Part shown: in pieces, positions 15,801-23,099 of the stretch | Layout of the letters: every line of letters starts with the position of its first letter | Numbering within the stretch: position 1 is the stretch's first letter | Assembly: GCA_030150045.1 (NCBI GenBank) | Contig: JASLGM010000037.1 | Coordinates: 1-23,411, forward strand | Length of the DNA stretch: 23,411 bases | Origin: Taishania sp. | GTDB lineage: Bacteria; Bacteroidota; Bacteroidia; Flavobacteriales_D; Crocinitomicaceae | Reading direction: 5' to 3' | The notes under the pieces: model-generated | The model's database searches: none | What the model saw: the letters and a program-made list of their open reading frames with translations, nothing else | What the model was told of the DNA's origin: nothing | Program-made: the position numbers and the translations under genes

Positions 15801-16229
15801 CTTCGCTTCAATCAACCAACACAAGATAAAAACAATTGGCATACAGCAGCAGAACGAATGGGTTGGGGAACGCCAGGTATAGTAAACAGTCAATATTCAC
15901 CTGAAGATTTTAGTGGAACAATTTCTTTTGCTAGCGATGTTATTTCTCCTGATAATGATGGATTTGAAGATCTACTTCATGTGCAATATCAGATGGAGAC
16001 GGAAGGTATGATTGCAACGATAATCATTTATGATGAGGTGGGTAGAGAAATTAAGAAGGTGATCAACAACGAATTGTTAGGCAGAGAAGGGGTTATCATA
16101 TGGGACGGCGTTCGAACCGATGGGTTGAAAGCGAAAGTAGGTGTTTATGTTTTAGTTATGGAGGCTTATTCCATTTCAGGAGAAAAATTCCGAGCTAAAA
16201 AAGCATTTACTGTTGCAACAAAACTGTAA
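12870..16229 (+). CDS. Large exported protein with three lamin-tail/Ig-like units and type IX/FlgD-like C-terminus
   Basis: This 1119-residue protein has a signal peptide at residues 1-18 (FLLTALFIAFIGRAQ). An N-terminal beta-sandwich-like domain (about 20-215, DDFSDGDF to RFYLDDVYYG) resembles LamG/concanavalin folds. Then come three units, each an SbsA/Big_5-type Ig-like domain (starting TPPTIS or TPPSLS) plus a lamin-tail domain, with lamin-tail parts at 316-478, 578-740 and 839-1010. Motifs repeated in each include GDVIINE, the W-containing LRGWK/LKGWK segment, and a late NWRAS- or NNWHTA-type segment. The C-terminal 105 residues (SPDNDGFEDLL, IIIYDEVGREI, IIWDG, GVYVLVMEAYS) look like a FlgD-Ig or type B type IX sorting domain, so secretion to the cell surface or medium is likely. 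Function is unknown; adhesion or scaffolding is plausible. No catalytic motif is seen. Confidence 0.9.
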   Translation: MKYFFLLTALFIAFIGRAQVQDDFSDGDFSTNPEWLGTGADYMINPVFQLQLNKTVAGTSYLHTLLLDNDFDAKEWQFWVRQSFAGSGTNYGRIYLLTSATDLSTNPDGVYLQLGEAGNNDAIRLVQRYNGVNTTICSTADASIANSFSARVKVVRSTSGEWSLYSDFTSGHTFGSPFTGTEAAVPVGDKLGYLNVYTASNANRFYLDDVYYGPQIFDVTPPTISSNTLVSNQVLRVEFSEPVIPTVLDIANWVFTPTLVPQNIAWVAGSNTAIEITFSTPFTNALLYAFTLENLEDLAGNVADPLHGSFRYLVSEIAAVGDVIINEFFPDPTPIIGLPEVEFVEIYNRSNKTFNLRGWKIGDNATFGTINSDKWMFPGDHVVLVANASVSLFNNSVGVTSWPALNNSTDDVAIVTPEGLELERFTYTLSWYHDATKVDGGWTIERINPLSECSSISNWRASVDPSGGTPALRNSVYDITPDVTPPSLSRLAFSQDTLTIYFSEAIVVAELNINDIQISPSLNVVSTIFPGVMNDRLKMVLAGALPNQTYVVTIPSVKDCRGNISGQLIDSFKFFIAEIAAIGDVIINEFMADPTPVVGLPEVEFVEIYNRSTKTFNLKGWKLGDNATQGTIGEFWLLPNQHVVLTPNNSVALFEGNVVGVTSFPSLGNNGDDVAIITKEGLELERITYTINWYQDMSKKDGGWTIERINPLTPCSSMANWRASIDETGGTPGYINSVYDLSPDTTPPTISEIFVSNDTVYVYFSESVQSAGFVPANILLTPNANLHSIRFDGTLTSVLKLVYDDIASNVNYTLTLLNLTDCAGNATDISIDFGVPSQAEVGDVVINEVLFDPFTGGNDWVELYNNSDKWIDLKGWKFSKYISGGIGQTKELSKHYLLQPKAYVVVGSDSTYILNHYPFAPSGVYIQSPLPALNSDSSTLYVMFPSAGVDVVMDKLSYSKKWHFKLLDNTKGKSLERLRFNQPTQDKNNWHTAAERMGWGTPGIVNSQYSPEDFSGTISFASDVISPDNDGFEDLLHVQYQMETEGMIATIIIYDEVGREIKKVINNELLGREGVIIWDGVRTDGLKAKVGVYVLVMEAYSISGEKFRAKKAFTVATKL
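13815..14303 (+). repeat. Lamin-tail repeat, copy 1 (coding)
   Basis: This is residues 316-478 of the large exported protein. It is the same length (489 bases) as copy 2 and nearly the same protein sequence: both share GLPEVEFVEIYNRS, EGLELER, DGGWTIERINPL and NSVYD. A tandem duplication within the gene is the simplest origin. Confidence 0.85.
14601..15089 (+). repeat. Lamin-tail repeat, copy 2 (coding)
   Basis: This is residues 578-740. It aligns with copy 1 almost without gaps, and the preceding Ig-like domain is also duplicated, so the repeating unit is about 786 bases from lamin-tail start to start. Confidence 0.85.
15384..15899 (+). repeat. Lamin-tail repeat, copy 3, diverged (coding)
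   Basis: This is residues 839-1010. It keeps VGDVVINEV, WVELYNNSDKWIDLKGWK and the closing WGTPGIVNSQY, but diverges elsewhere and is slightly longer. It is an older duplicate than copies 1 and 2. Confidence 0.75.
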
Positions 16230-16248
16230 AAGGGTTCATTGCTTTTTT

Positions 16249-16256
16249 TAACTTTG
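16249..16256 (+). promoter_or_regulatory. Putative -7 box four bases before the LETM1-related ATG
   Basis: TAACTTTG is a full match to TAnnTTTG. The ATG follows after only CAAT (16257-16260). If functional, transcription would begin at or next to the A of the start codon, giving a leaderless mRNA. No TTTG -33 element stands at the usual distance, so the call is tentative. Confidence 0.4.
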
Positions 16257-16260
16257 CAAT

Positions 16261-17526
16261 ATGTTATCTCCAGGATCTAAAGGTTGGATTAGAAAATATT
16301 TTGCTCTATTAAAAGAGGGTAAGATTTCTCTTATCGTAAAAGACAGGTTGCAAAAGCAATCTCCAGAACAGAATATTAGAAACATAGGAGTGTATACTGG
16401 ACTTACGTATGGTAACTGTATACGCATGCTTTACCCAAAGGAGATTGACACAAGTCGTTGGACAGATGTAGAAATCCAAAAGGTAGCTCTTTTCGAAAGT
16501 TTATTAGAAACCTATAAAACAGTTCACCCTTATTTCTTCGAGACAGACGACTTCCTTGAGAAGGTATTGGCCTTTTACGGGCCTGATATTGTTCGTACTT
16601 CTTCTTTTTTAGGATTAAAATGGAGTAAAAATGTAGATGATCATGATGTGCAATTGGAGCACATTTTAGAACAGCGCATAAGTTTTACCCAACAACGTTT
16701 TGATTTTACTTGGTGGAAGTATTCATTAAGCAATACATTGGTTTATCTCGATGTACTCCTTTTTTATTACTTCTTAAATGGAGATACAAAAGCATTGGAA
16801 AACCTTTCTAATTATGAAGAAGGTGCTTTAACTGTAATGGCAGCCATATGCAAGACGAATGGGATGATTTCGAGTCCAGAGAAAACAATTTTACAGATCT
16901 ATATTGCCTCCAGTCGTCTTGACACAGAGAACAAACGCGATTTTATTAAAGGTTTATTTGATGTGAAGCAATTGGAAAGCTTGGATAAATTTCAAGCTTA
17001 TCCAAATAACGTTCGTTTGTTTTACTTAGACTTAATGGTATTGATAGCTTATTCTACGCAATCAGAAGGGAGTGAATATCGTTCTTTTGTTAGTGAGCAA
17101 GCTGTTCTTTTTGGCTTTTCTGATGAAATTGTTGAGGCGGCAGAATCAAACATTCAATCCTATTTGATTGATGCTGAAACAAAGAATGGCGTGTTCTCGA
17201 ATAAGAATACTTACGAAAAAGTGTTTGATAGCTTTAGTAATAGGTGGCGTAAAGTATTATTAAGAAATAAAGATAAATTGGTTATCGAGCTTTCAGAAAG
17301 CAAAGAGTTATTAGCTCTTGTTCGCAAAGCCACAACTCAAGAATTAACACCTGAAGAAAAGACAAAGGTAAAAGTACAATTCCGCGACATTGTTAGATCT
17401 GTTCCGGCATTAGGGATTTTTATGTTGCCAGGAGGTGCAATTCTTTTGCCATTAATATTAAAAATCATTCCTGATCTGGTACCCTCTGCGTTCAGAAGTA
17501 ATGAGGTTACTGACAGTGACGAATAG
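16261..17526 (+). CDS. LETM1-related biofilm-associated protein
   Basis: This 421-residue protein has a long, mostly helical N-terminal region (from MLSPGSKGWIRKYFALL). It ends in a LETM1-like segment, with TTQELTPEEKTKVKVQFRDI (about 356-375) followed by the hydrophobic PALGIFMLPGGAILLPLILK (about 380-399) and the LVPSAF ending. This matches the Bacteroidota family annotated as LETM1-related biofilm-associated protein. LETM1 proteins of mitochondria are inner-membrane cation/proton exchangers, but the bacterial family has no established transport role. A single membrane segment near the C-terminus is the only clear one. It is 31 bases after the exported-protein gene and convergent with the glycosyltransferase gene, the two stops being eight bases apart. 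Confidence 0.85.
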   Translation: MLSPGSKGWIRKYFALLKEGKISLIVKDRLQKQSPEQNIRNIGVYTGLTYGNCIRMLYPKEIDTSRWTDVEIQKVALFESLLETYKTVHPYFFETDDFLEKVLAFYGPDIVRTSSFLGLKWSKNVDDHDVQLEHILEQRISFTQQRFDFTWWKYSLSNTLVYLDVLLFYYFLNGDTKALENLSNYEEGALTVMAAICKTNGMISSPEKTILQIYIASSRLDTENKRDFIKGLFDVKQLESLDKFQAYPNNVRLFYLDLMVLIAYSTQSEGSEYRSFVSEQAVLFGFSDEIVEAAESNIQSYLIDAETKNGVFSNKNTYEKVFDSFSNRWRKVLLRNKDKLVIELSESKELLALVRKATTQELTPEEKTKVKVQFRDIVRSVPALGIFMLPGGAILLPLILKIIPDLVPSAFRSNEVTDSDE

Positions 17527-17534
17527 TCTTTTCC

Positions 17535-18653
17535 TTATTTTAAAGGAGAATAAATTTCTTTAAGCACTTCGCATTCATTTTCCCAGCATAATAAAGGTTT
17601 CACGTTGTTGCATTGTTCATAATAGTGTTGCCAACGGTTGGGATTATGAAGAAGGTTATTTATAGCCGTTGCTAAATTAGTAACAGTAAGTTCACCAATT
17701 ATTTCACCAACATCGTATGTTACAACTACTTTTTTTATTTCAATTAGATCTGTTGCGATAATTGGTGTATTCGTATGAATATAATCAAATACTTTATTGG
17801 GTAAAGAATAAAGGTAATTCAAGTTTGTAGGCTTATCTAGAGTCAAGCCTATAGAAGCATGATGGGTGTATTGTAGTAATTTGTGATACGGTTTTTTACC
17901 ATAAAAAAGCACTCTATCCGCAATATTCAATTCAACAACTCGATGTTTTAAAAATGGAATGACGTCCCCATCTCCCACAAAAATCAAATAAGCATCAGGA
18001 ATTAAAGTCATAGCTTCAACAGCTTCTTCACCACCTCTGTCGACATTTATTCCAGCCCCTTGAATAATAATAATGGGTTTATCTTCAGGTAAATCAAGGT
18101 CTTTTTTTGAAGCTATGGTTACGGGAGCCCAAAGTGGGGATATGTTTCTTACAATCTTTAGTTCTTTTCCATATTTTGCAGCGTAGCGATCTGCAATGCT
18201 TTTATTTACTGTATATATATGATTTAGTTTTGGGAAAATCCAACCTTCAATCTTTTCCCATACCTTCTTTGCTTTACGATCTTGAAGTTCAGGGACTTCT
18301 GTAAAGTATTCGTGGGAGTCATATACCAATTCAGTGCCTCGTTTTAACGACTTGGCGCAATAGCTAGCTAGCAGTGTATCTAAATCATTTGCAAGTATGA
18401 TGTCTGTTTTTGAAAATAATAAGAAGAGGAAAAACCTTAAGTTCATTTCTGCATAGAAGAGCGGACCTTTATCAAAAAGTAGTTTCAATCTTTTTGTCCT
18501 ATATGGTAGAATTGGCATCGGAAGACTGTTCATTCTTTTTCGCCCAATAAGCGTCACTTCGAACCCTTCGGAAACGAGGAATCGACAAACCTTTGCTACC
18601 CTTTGATCGGTGAACAAATCATTGCTTACAGCGACGGTTATTCTTTTTTTCAT
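17535..18653 (-). CDS. Glycosyltransferase, GT-B fold (family 4-like)
   Basis: This 372-residue protein starts MKKRITVAVSNDLFTDQRVA, a typical nucleotide-sugar GT-B N-terminus, with ILANDLDTLLASY and LVYDSHEYFTEVPEL in the acceptor domain. The donor domain has IVRNIS, PIIIIQGAGINVDRGGEE, YLIFVGDGDVIPFL, RVLFYGKKPY and SLPNKVFDYIHTNTPII, as in GT4 enzymes. I start at the ATG at 18653, which overlaps the mfd stop by four bases (ATGA). The frame extends further upstream, but that part lies inside mfd and looks uncharacteristic. It probably makes a surface polysaccharide or glycolipid. Donor and acceptor are unknown, and no other polysaccharide genes adjoin it. Confidence 0.9.
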   Translation of the reverse strand: MKKRITVAVSNDLFTDQRVAKVCRFLVSEGFEVTLIGRKRMNSLPMPILPYRTKRLKLLFDKGPLFYAEMNLRFFLFLLFSKTDIILANDLDTLLASYCAKSLKRGTELVYDSHEYFTEVPELQDRKAKKVWEKIEGWIFPKLNHIYTVNKSIADRYAAKYGKELKIVRNISPLWAPVTIASKKDLDLPEDKPIIIIQGAGINVDRGGEEAVEAMTLIPDAYLIFVGDGDVIPFLKHRVVELNIADRVLFYGKKPYHKLLQYTHHASIGLTLDKPTNLNYLYSLPNKVFDYIHTNTPIIATDLIEIKKVVVTYDVGEIIGELTVTNLATAINNLLHNPNRWQHYYEQCNNVKPLLCWENECEVLKEIYSPLK

Positions 18654-21600
18654 TTCATCTCGACAGGCAAAGCACCTGTAATTAAGTTTAACGTGACATA
18701 AGCATCTTGAATAGATTGAATGTTTTCGCATATGATACGTAGTCTATCATTCTTTTCACTCATCTTAAATACAGTAGGATTACGCATGATTCCATTAAGT
18801 ATTGCGGTAAATTTTGGCGTCTCAAAGAAAGGAGACTGCGGGTTGGAGATAAAATACCCAACCATTTTCCCTTGTTTGATTACTAATTTTTCAATCCCTA
18901 AGCTTTGTGCCAACCAGCGTAATTCAAAAGATTGCAAAAGATCTACAACAGCATCAGGTATTGGACCAAAGCGATCGATCAATTGTTTTTCGAAAACATC
19001 CAATTGTTCTTGTGTTTGAAAGTGATCCATTTCTTGATAAAGACTCAAACGTTCAGTAACACTGTTTACGTAATCATCAGGGATACGAGCTTCGAGATCT
19101 GTTTCCAAAACTGTATCACGTACAAAGTTTAGCGGACTATCGGTTTGTCTATCTGCGAATAGCTCCTTGAATTCTGCTTCTTTAAGTTCTTCGATTGCTT
19201 CATTTAGTATCTTTTGATACATTTCAAATCCTATTTCAGAGATGAAACCACTTTGTTCTCCACCAAGCATATTTCCTGCGCCACGAATATCTAAATCTTT
19301 CATAGCGATATTGAATCCAGCTCCTAAGTCGCTAAATTGCACTAAAGCTTCTAACCGTTTTCTAGCTTCGGTAGTAAGTAAAGATGATTTTTGAGAAATT
19401 AAATAACAGAAGCCTTTTTTGTTGGATCGACCAACACGCCCACGTAGTTGGTGTAGATCACTTAAACCAAAGTTGTGGGCATTATTAATAAGAATAGTAT
19501 TTGCATTGGAAATATCAATTCCTGATTCAATAATGGTTGTTGCTAAAAGGACATCGTATTCGTGTTCAATGAATCCCATCATTATTTTTTCAAGTTCTTT
19601 ACCATCCATTTGTCCATGTCCAATAGCAATTCGAATTCCGGGGCATAAACGTTGCAACATTCCAGCTACTTCTTTTATATTCGCCAATCTGTTATGAACA
19701 AAATAAACTTGACCACCACGACTTACCTCATAAGCTACAGCGTCTCGTATACGTTCTTCATCAAATGGAATGATTTCCGTTAGTACGGGTTGACGGTTAG
19801 GAGGCGGTGTATTGATAATACTTAAATCTCGGGCACCCATAAGTGAGAATTGTAAGGTACGAGGAATTGGTGTTGCAGTCAGGGTTAAGGTGTCGACAGT
19901 GGCACGAAGTGTTTTTAACTTATCTTTTACAGAAACTCCAAACTTTTGTTCTTCATCGATAATCATTAATCCAAGGTCTTTGAATTTTACTCTTTCGGCT
20001 ACAATAGCATGGGTACCAATTAGGATATCAACTTTTCCTTCAGCTAAGTCTTTTAAGGTTTGATTAATTGCTTTTGTTGATTTGAAACGATTTATATAAT
20101 CCACACGACAAGGGAAATCTTTTAGACGAGCAGAAAAACTTCGGTAATGCTGTAGGGATAGAATTGTAGTGGGAACAAGAACTGCAACTTGTTTATTATC
20201 AGCTACTGCTTTGAATGCTGCACGTATAGCCACTTCTGTTTTACCAAAACCAACATCACCACAAACCAATCGATCCATAGGAGTAGGTTTTTCCATATCT
20301 GCTTTTAAAGCTTCGGTTGCTTTTGATTGATCAGGCGTATCCTCATACATGAAAGAGGCTTCTAATTCATTTTGCAAATAGGTATCAGGAGAAAATTGGA
20401 ATCCGGGTTGACTTTTTCTTTTTGCATAGAGTTGAATAAGATCAAAAGCTAATTCCTTAATTTTTTTCTTCGTTTTATTTTTCAGGTTCGTCCACGCTTG
20501 TGTCCCCAATTTATTCACTTTTGGCGCAGAACCTTCTTTTCCTGTAAACTTAGAAATTCGATGAAGAGAATGAATACCTACATAAAGGACATCCCCATCT
20601 TTATATACTAAACGAATTGCTTCTTGTGATTTACCATTTACATCTATGGTTTCTAGTCCTGAGAACTGCCCAACCCCGTGATCAATATGTGTGACATAAT
20701 CACCTTTTTGTAGGTTGTAGATCTCTTTTAGCGTTAATGCTTGTTGTGCCTGACGGAAACCCTCTTTTAATTTAAAACGATGGTATCTTTCGAATAATTG
20801 ATGATCGGTATAACACGTTAATTTTATTCCAGGCGCAATAAAACCTTCTTTAATTGCAAATCCTATTGGAGTAAATTCAGCCCCACCAATATCTACTAAT
20901 ATTTGTTCTAGCCGTTCAAGTTGCTTGCCTTGATTTGAAAACACTAGGTTTGAAAAACCTATTTTTTTCCTTGCATCTAAATCTTCTCTTAAAAGTTCAA
21001 AGTTTTTATTAAAAACAGGTTGGGGTTGAAATTCAAATTGAATATTTAAATCGTGCTTAAACCCATAGTCAATACCAAATTCAATTATGGAAAGGCTATT
21101 CATTTCTTCTGTGAATACGGAAGGATTTAAGTAGAGATCATTAGGGATAGTTCGTTTTACATTATCCACAAGATTACCATGTATCTCAACTGCTTTCTGA
21201 TATTCTTTTCTTAGAATATTTTGTGAAATGTCCATTGATTGCAGCCAAACAGTAGTTGTTGCTCCCAAAAACTCTAGTAAACTACTACTGCCATCTCGCG
21301 CTATTTTTCCTTGTACGTTTGGGATAATAGAGAAAAACTGATGATTGTTTATTGATAATTGTGTACTCGCGTCAAACGTACGAATACTTTCTACGTCATC
21401 ACCAAAAAATTCTATTCTAAATGGATTGTCATTTGAAAAGGAAAAGATATCTACGATTCCACCACGTATTGAGAATTGACCTGGTTCATAAACAAAGTCC
21501 ACACGTTCAAAATGATATTCAAGTAATAGTTCATTGATAAAGTCAATGGAATAGGATTGATTCACCTCGAGCTTCATCGTATTTTTGGTCAACACCATTT

Positions 21601-22003
21601 TGTTTGGTACTTTTTCAAACAAGGCTTCTGGATAGGTCACAATCCACGTGTTTTTCCCAGTATTTACTTTTTCTAAGACCTCGGCACGAGCAACAACATT
21701 CGCATTGTCAATTTCTTCGAATTGATAGGGTACCCGAAATGATGCAGGATAAAAAAGAATATTATTTTGACCTTGTAGAATACCCTCTAAATCATTGTAG
21801 AAATAGGCGGCTTCTTCTTTATCGTTTAAGAGGAAAAGATGATTTCCAGGTGTTTGTTGTATGACTTCAGCGGCACAAAAAGCGAAAGAAGACCCAACAT
21901 TACCCTTCCAAAGTATGCGTGTACCTATCTTTTGTAATTGTTGTGCAGTTTGTTCGACTTGTTGCAATTGTTGAAAACGACTTCTTAACTCCTTTAAATT
22001 CAT
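18650..22003 (-). CDS. mfd: Transcription-repair coupling factor Mfd
   Basis: Mfd is a DNA translocase that pushes or removes RNA polymerase stalled at lesions and recruits UvrA for nucleotide-excision repair. The 1117-residue protein (E. coli: 1148) has the UvrB-like N-terminal modules (about 1-400) and the CarD-like RNA-polymerase interaction domain (about 430-500, GDYVTHIDHGVGQFSG). The helicase core includes Walker A GDVGFGKTEVAIRA (about 584-597), DEEQ (about 683) as motif II, TATPIPRTLQFSL, and the LATTIIESGIDI and QLRGRVGRS motifs. The TRCF C-terminal domain follows (about 960-1110). The ATG at 22003 gives MNLKELRSRF. Its TGA overlaps the downstream glycosyltransferase ATG, so the two are co-transcribed. 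Confidence 0.97.
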   Translation of the reverse strand: MNLKELRSRFQQLQQVEQTAQQLQKIGTRILWKGNVGSSFAFCAAEVIQQTPGNHLFLLNDKEEAAYFYNDLEGILQGQNNILFYPASFRVPYQFEEIDNANVVARAEVLEKVNTGKNTWIVTYPEALFEKVPNKMVLTKNTMKLEVNQSYSIDFINELLLEYHFERVDFVYEPGQFSIRGGIVDIFSFSNDNPFRIEFFGDDVESIRTFDASTQLSINNHQFFSIIPNVQGKIARDGSSSLLEFLGATTTVWLQSMDISQNILRKEYQKAVEIHGNLVDNVKRTIPNDLYLNPSVFTEEMNSLSIIEFGIDYGFKHDLNIQFEFQPQPVFNKNFELLREDLDARKKIGFSNLVFSNQGKQLERLEQILVDIGGAEFTPIGFAIKEGFIAPGIKLTCYTDHQLFERYHRFKLKEGFRQAQQALTLKEIYNLQKGDYVTHIDHGVGQFSGLETIDVNGKSQEAIRLVYKDGDVLYVGIHSLHRISKFTGKEGSAPKVNKLGTQAWTNLKNKTKKKIKELAFDLIQLYAKRKSQPGFQFSPDTYLQNELEASFMYEDTPDQSKATEALKADMEKPTPMDRLVCGDVGFGKTEVAIRAAFKAVADNKQVAVLVPTTILSLQHYRSFSARLKDFPCRVDYINRFKSTKAINQTLKDLAEGKVDILIGTHAIVAERVKFKDLGLMIIDEEQKFGVSVKDKLKTLRATVDTLTLTATPIPRTLQFSLMGARDLSIINTPPPNRQPVLTEIIPFDEERIRDAVAYEVSRGGQVYFVHNRLANIKEVAGMLQRLCPGIRIAIGHGQMDGKELEKIMMGFIEHEYDVLLATTIIESGIDISNANTILINNAHNFGLSDLHQLRGRVGRSNKKGFCYLISQKSSLLTTEARKRLEALVQFSDLGAGFNIAMKDLDIRGAGNMLGGEQSGFISEIGFEMYQKILNEAIEELKEAEFKELFADRQTDSPLNFVRDTVLETDLEARIPDDYVNSVTERLSLYQEMDHFQTQEQLDVFEKQLIDRFGPIPDAVVDLLQSFELRWLAQSLGIEKLVIKQGKMVGYFISNPQSPFFETPKFTAILNGIMRNPTVFKMSEKNDRLRIICENIQSIQDAYVTLNLITGALPVEMK

Positions 22004-22430
22004 CCAATTTTACTTTTTGTTGTTGGGTAATTGAGGCAGCAAAATGTGATTGCTTATCCTACAAATTTAATGAAACTAAGTTGTTTATGAAGGATATTAT
22101 GAAGGATAAAACAGGAATGATATGGGGAATTGTTTGGAGGGCTTGTATTCTAATCCATTCATTTTATTAAACTGTAGAGAAGGTAGTGATGTACTCCTAT
22201 TTTTTGATATTCAGATAACTAGTATTGATATAAAAAGTATGTTATTTACACCGACAAGAACTTTAATAAAAGGGTAATAATTTCTTTTAACATTACTGAT
22301 TATGTACAGCTAGATTCGTAAAATGTTTATCAGAAGCTATCAAATATTCATTTATGAAGTGTTTTCGGAACTTTATTCGTCTTTGTTTCGTATCTTAAGC
22401 TATACAATAAACCAAAACGGTTACAGCGTT
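22004..22430. other. AT-rich intergenic stretch between divergent mfd and the MbnP-like gene
   Basis: No gene is supported in these 427 bases. A plus-strand frame upstream of 22431 continues into the MbnP-like gene but encodes residues unlike a signal peptide or the family, so I treat it as non-coding. A 27-codon frame at 22088-22171 is also unsupported. A TAnnTTTG box for mfd lies at 22062-22069. No clear promoter for the plus-strand gene was found, although TATCTTAA at 22391 is one near-match. Confidence 0.5.
22062..22069 (-). promoter_or_regulatory. Putative -7 box of the mfd promoter
   Basis: The minus strand reads TAAATTTG, a full match to TAnnTTTG, 58 bases before the mfd ATG. No TTTG -33 element was found upstream at normal spacing. 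Confidence 0.3.
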
Positions 22431-23099
22431 ATGAAATTACTACTACTACTACTTGGACACATGTTCTGTCTTTACGCGTTTGGACAAAACGATTCCTCAG
22501 CTAAATTCCATGTTTTTTTAACAAATGAAGGACAAAGAATTCAAAAAGGAACACCTTTTATTATTGACGGAGATACCATCACCATAGAAACATGTAAAAT
22601 GTATGTTTCGAACTTTGTGTTCATGGATCATTCGTATCAGACAACCTTGAACAACAATGCAATCCAGCTAGTAGATTTTTTCTCTAAAAACTACATTGAA
22701 GTAGAGGAGCAGTACATGCAATCTCAGAAACAATTTTCCTTCCGTATCATCTGTGATACAACTTTGAAGAGCATGCCTCCGATGACTGGAGACTTGAGCG
22801 GTTCTCAAGGGATGTTTTGGTCTTGGACAAATGGCTTTATGGCTCTGAAAATAGAAGGTAAACATTCTCAATCTTCTCTTCCTCAGAAAAATTATGTATT
22901 TCATCTTGGGGCTCGGGATAAGACCTACATTCCGGATGTAATAATAAAACGTATGGATCAAACAGAAATAGAGTTTGATATCAAGGATTTGTTTAAAGAA
23001 CATTCTTTCAGAGCTCATCCATCTATGATGGAAATTGATGAATTGTCAATTGGGTTTTTGAATCAGTTTTCTTATAGCATTAAGAATGAAATGGAATAG
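22431..23099 (+). CDS. MbnP-family periplasmic copper-binding protein
   Basis: This 222-residue protein begins with a signal peptide (MKLLLLLLGHMFCLYAFGQ). That fixes the start at 22431, although the frame is open from 22323. Family features are an N-terminal beta strand KFHVFLTNEGQ, the CKMYVSNFVF segment (55-64, matching the YVSN motif of MbnP), and the hallmark GMFWSWTNGFMALKIEG (127-143) with tryptophans W130 and W132. FHLG (157-160) and a C-terminal helix follow. MbnP proteins bind copper, and in studied cases a conserved tryptophan is converted to kynurenine by the partner di-haem enzyme MbnH. The following gene, overlapping by 14 bases, encodes such a cytochrome. Two cysteines (C55, C108) could form a disulfide. 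Which tryptophan would be modified cannot be stated from sequence alone. Confidence 0.85.
   Translation: MKLLLLLLGHMFCLYAFGQNDSSAKFHVFLTNEGQRIQKGTPFIIDGDTITIETCKMYVSNFVFMDHSYQTTLNNNAIQLVDFFSKNYIEVEEQYMQSQKQFSFRIICDTTLKSMPPMTGDLSGSQGMFWSWTNGFMALKIEGKHSQSSLPQKNYVFHLGARDKTYIPDVIIKRMDQTEIEFDIKDLFKEHSFRAHPSMMEIDELSIGFLNQFSYSIKNEME

Noticed and set aside
13815..15899. Lamin-tail repeats as a CRISPR or non-coding tandem array
   Set aside because: The repeats are about 500 bases, in frame, and encode domains of one protein.
18654..18731. Upstream extension of the glycosyltransferase into mfd
   Set aside because: The added residues do not look like a GT-B N-terminus; the ATG at 18653 with ATGA overlap does.
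22088..22171. 27-codon plus-strand frame (MKDIMKDKTGMIWGIVW...)
   Set aside because: Short, no recognisable start signal, no family and no conservation evidence available.
22323..22430. 36-residue N-terminal extension of the MbnP-like protein
   Set aside because: It would bury the signal peptide that starts at 22431.
22668..23018. 116-codon minus-strand frame opposite the MbnP-like gene
   Set aside because: The plus-strand gene has a signal peptide and family motifs; the opposite frame is a shadow.
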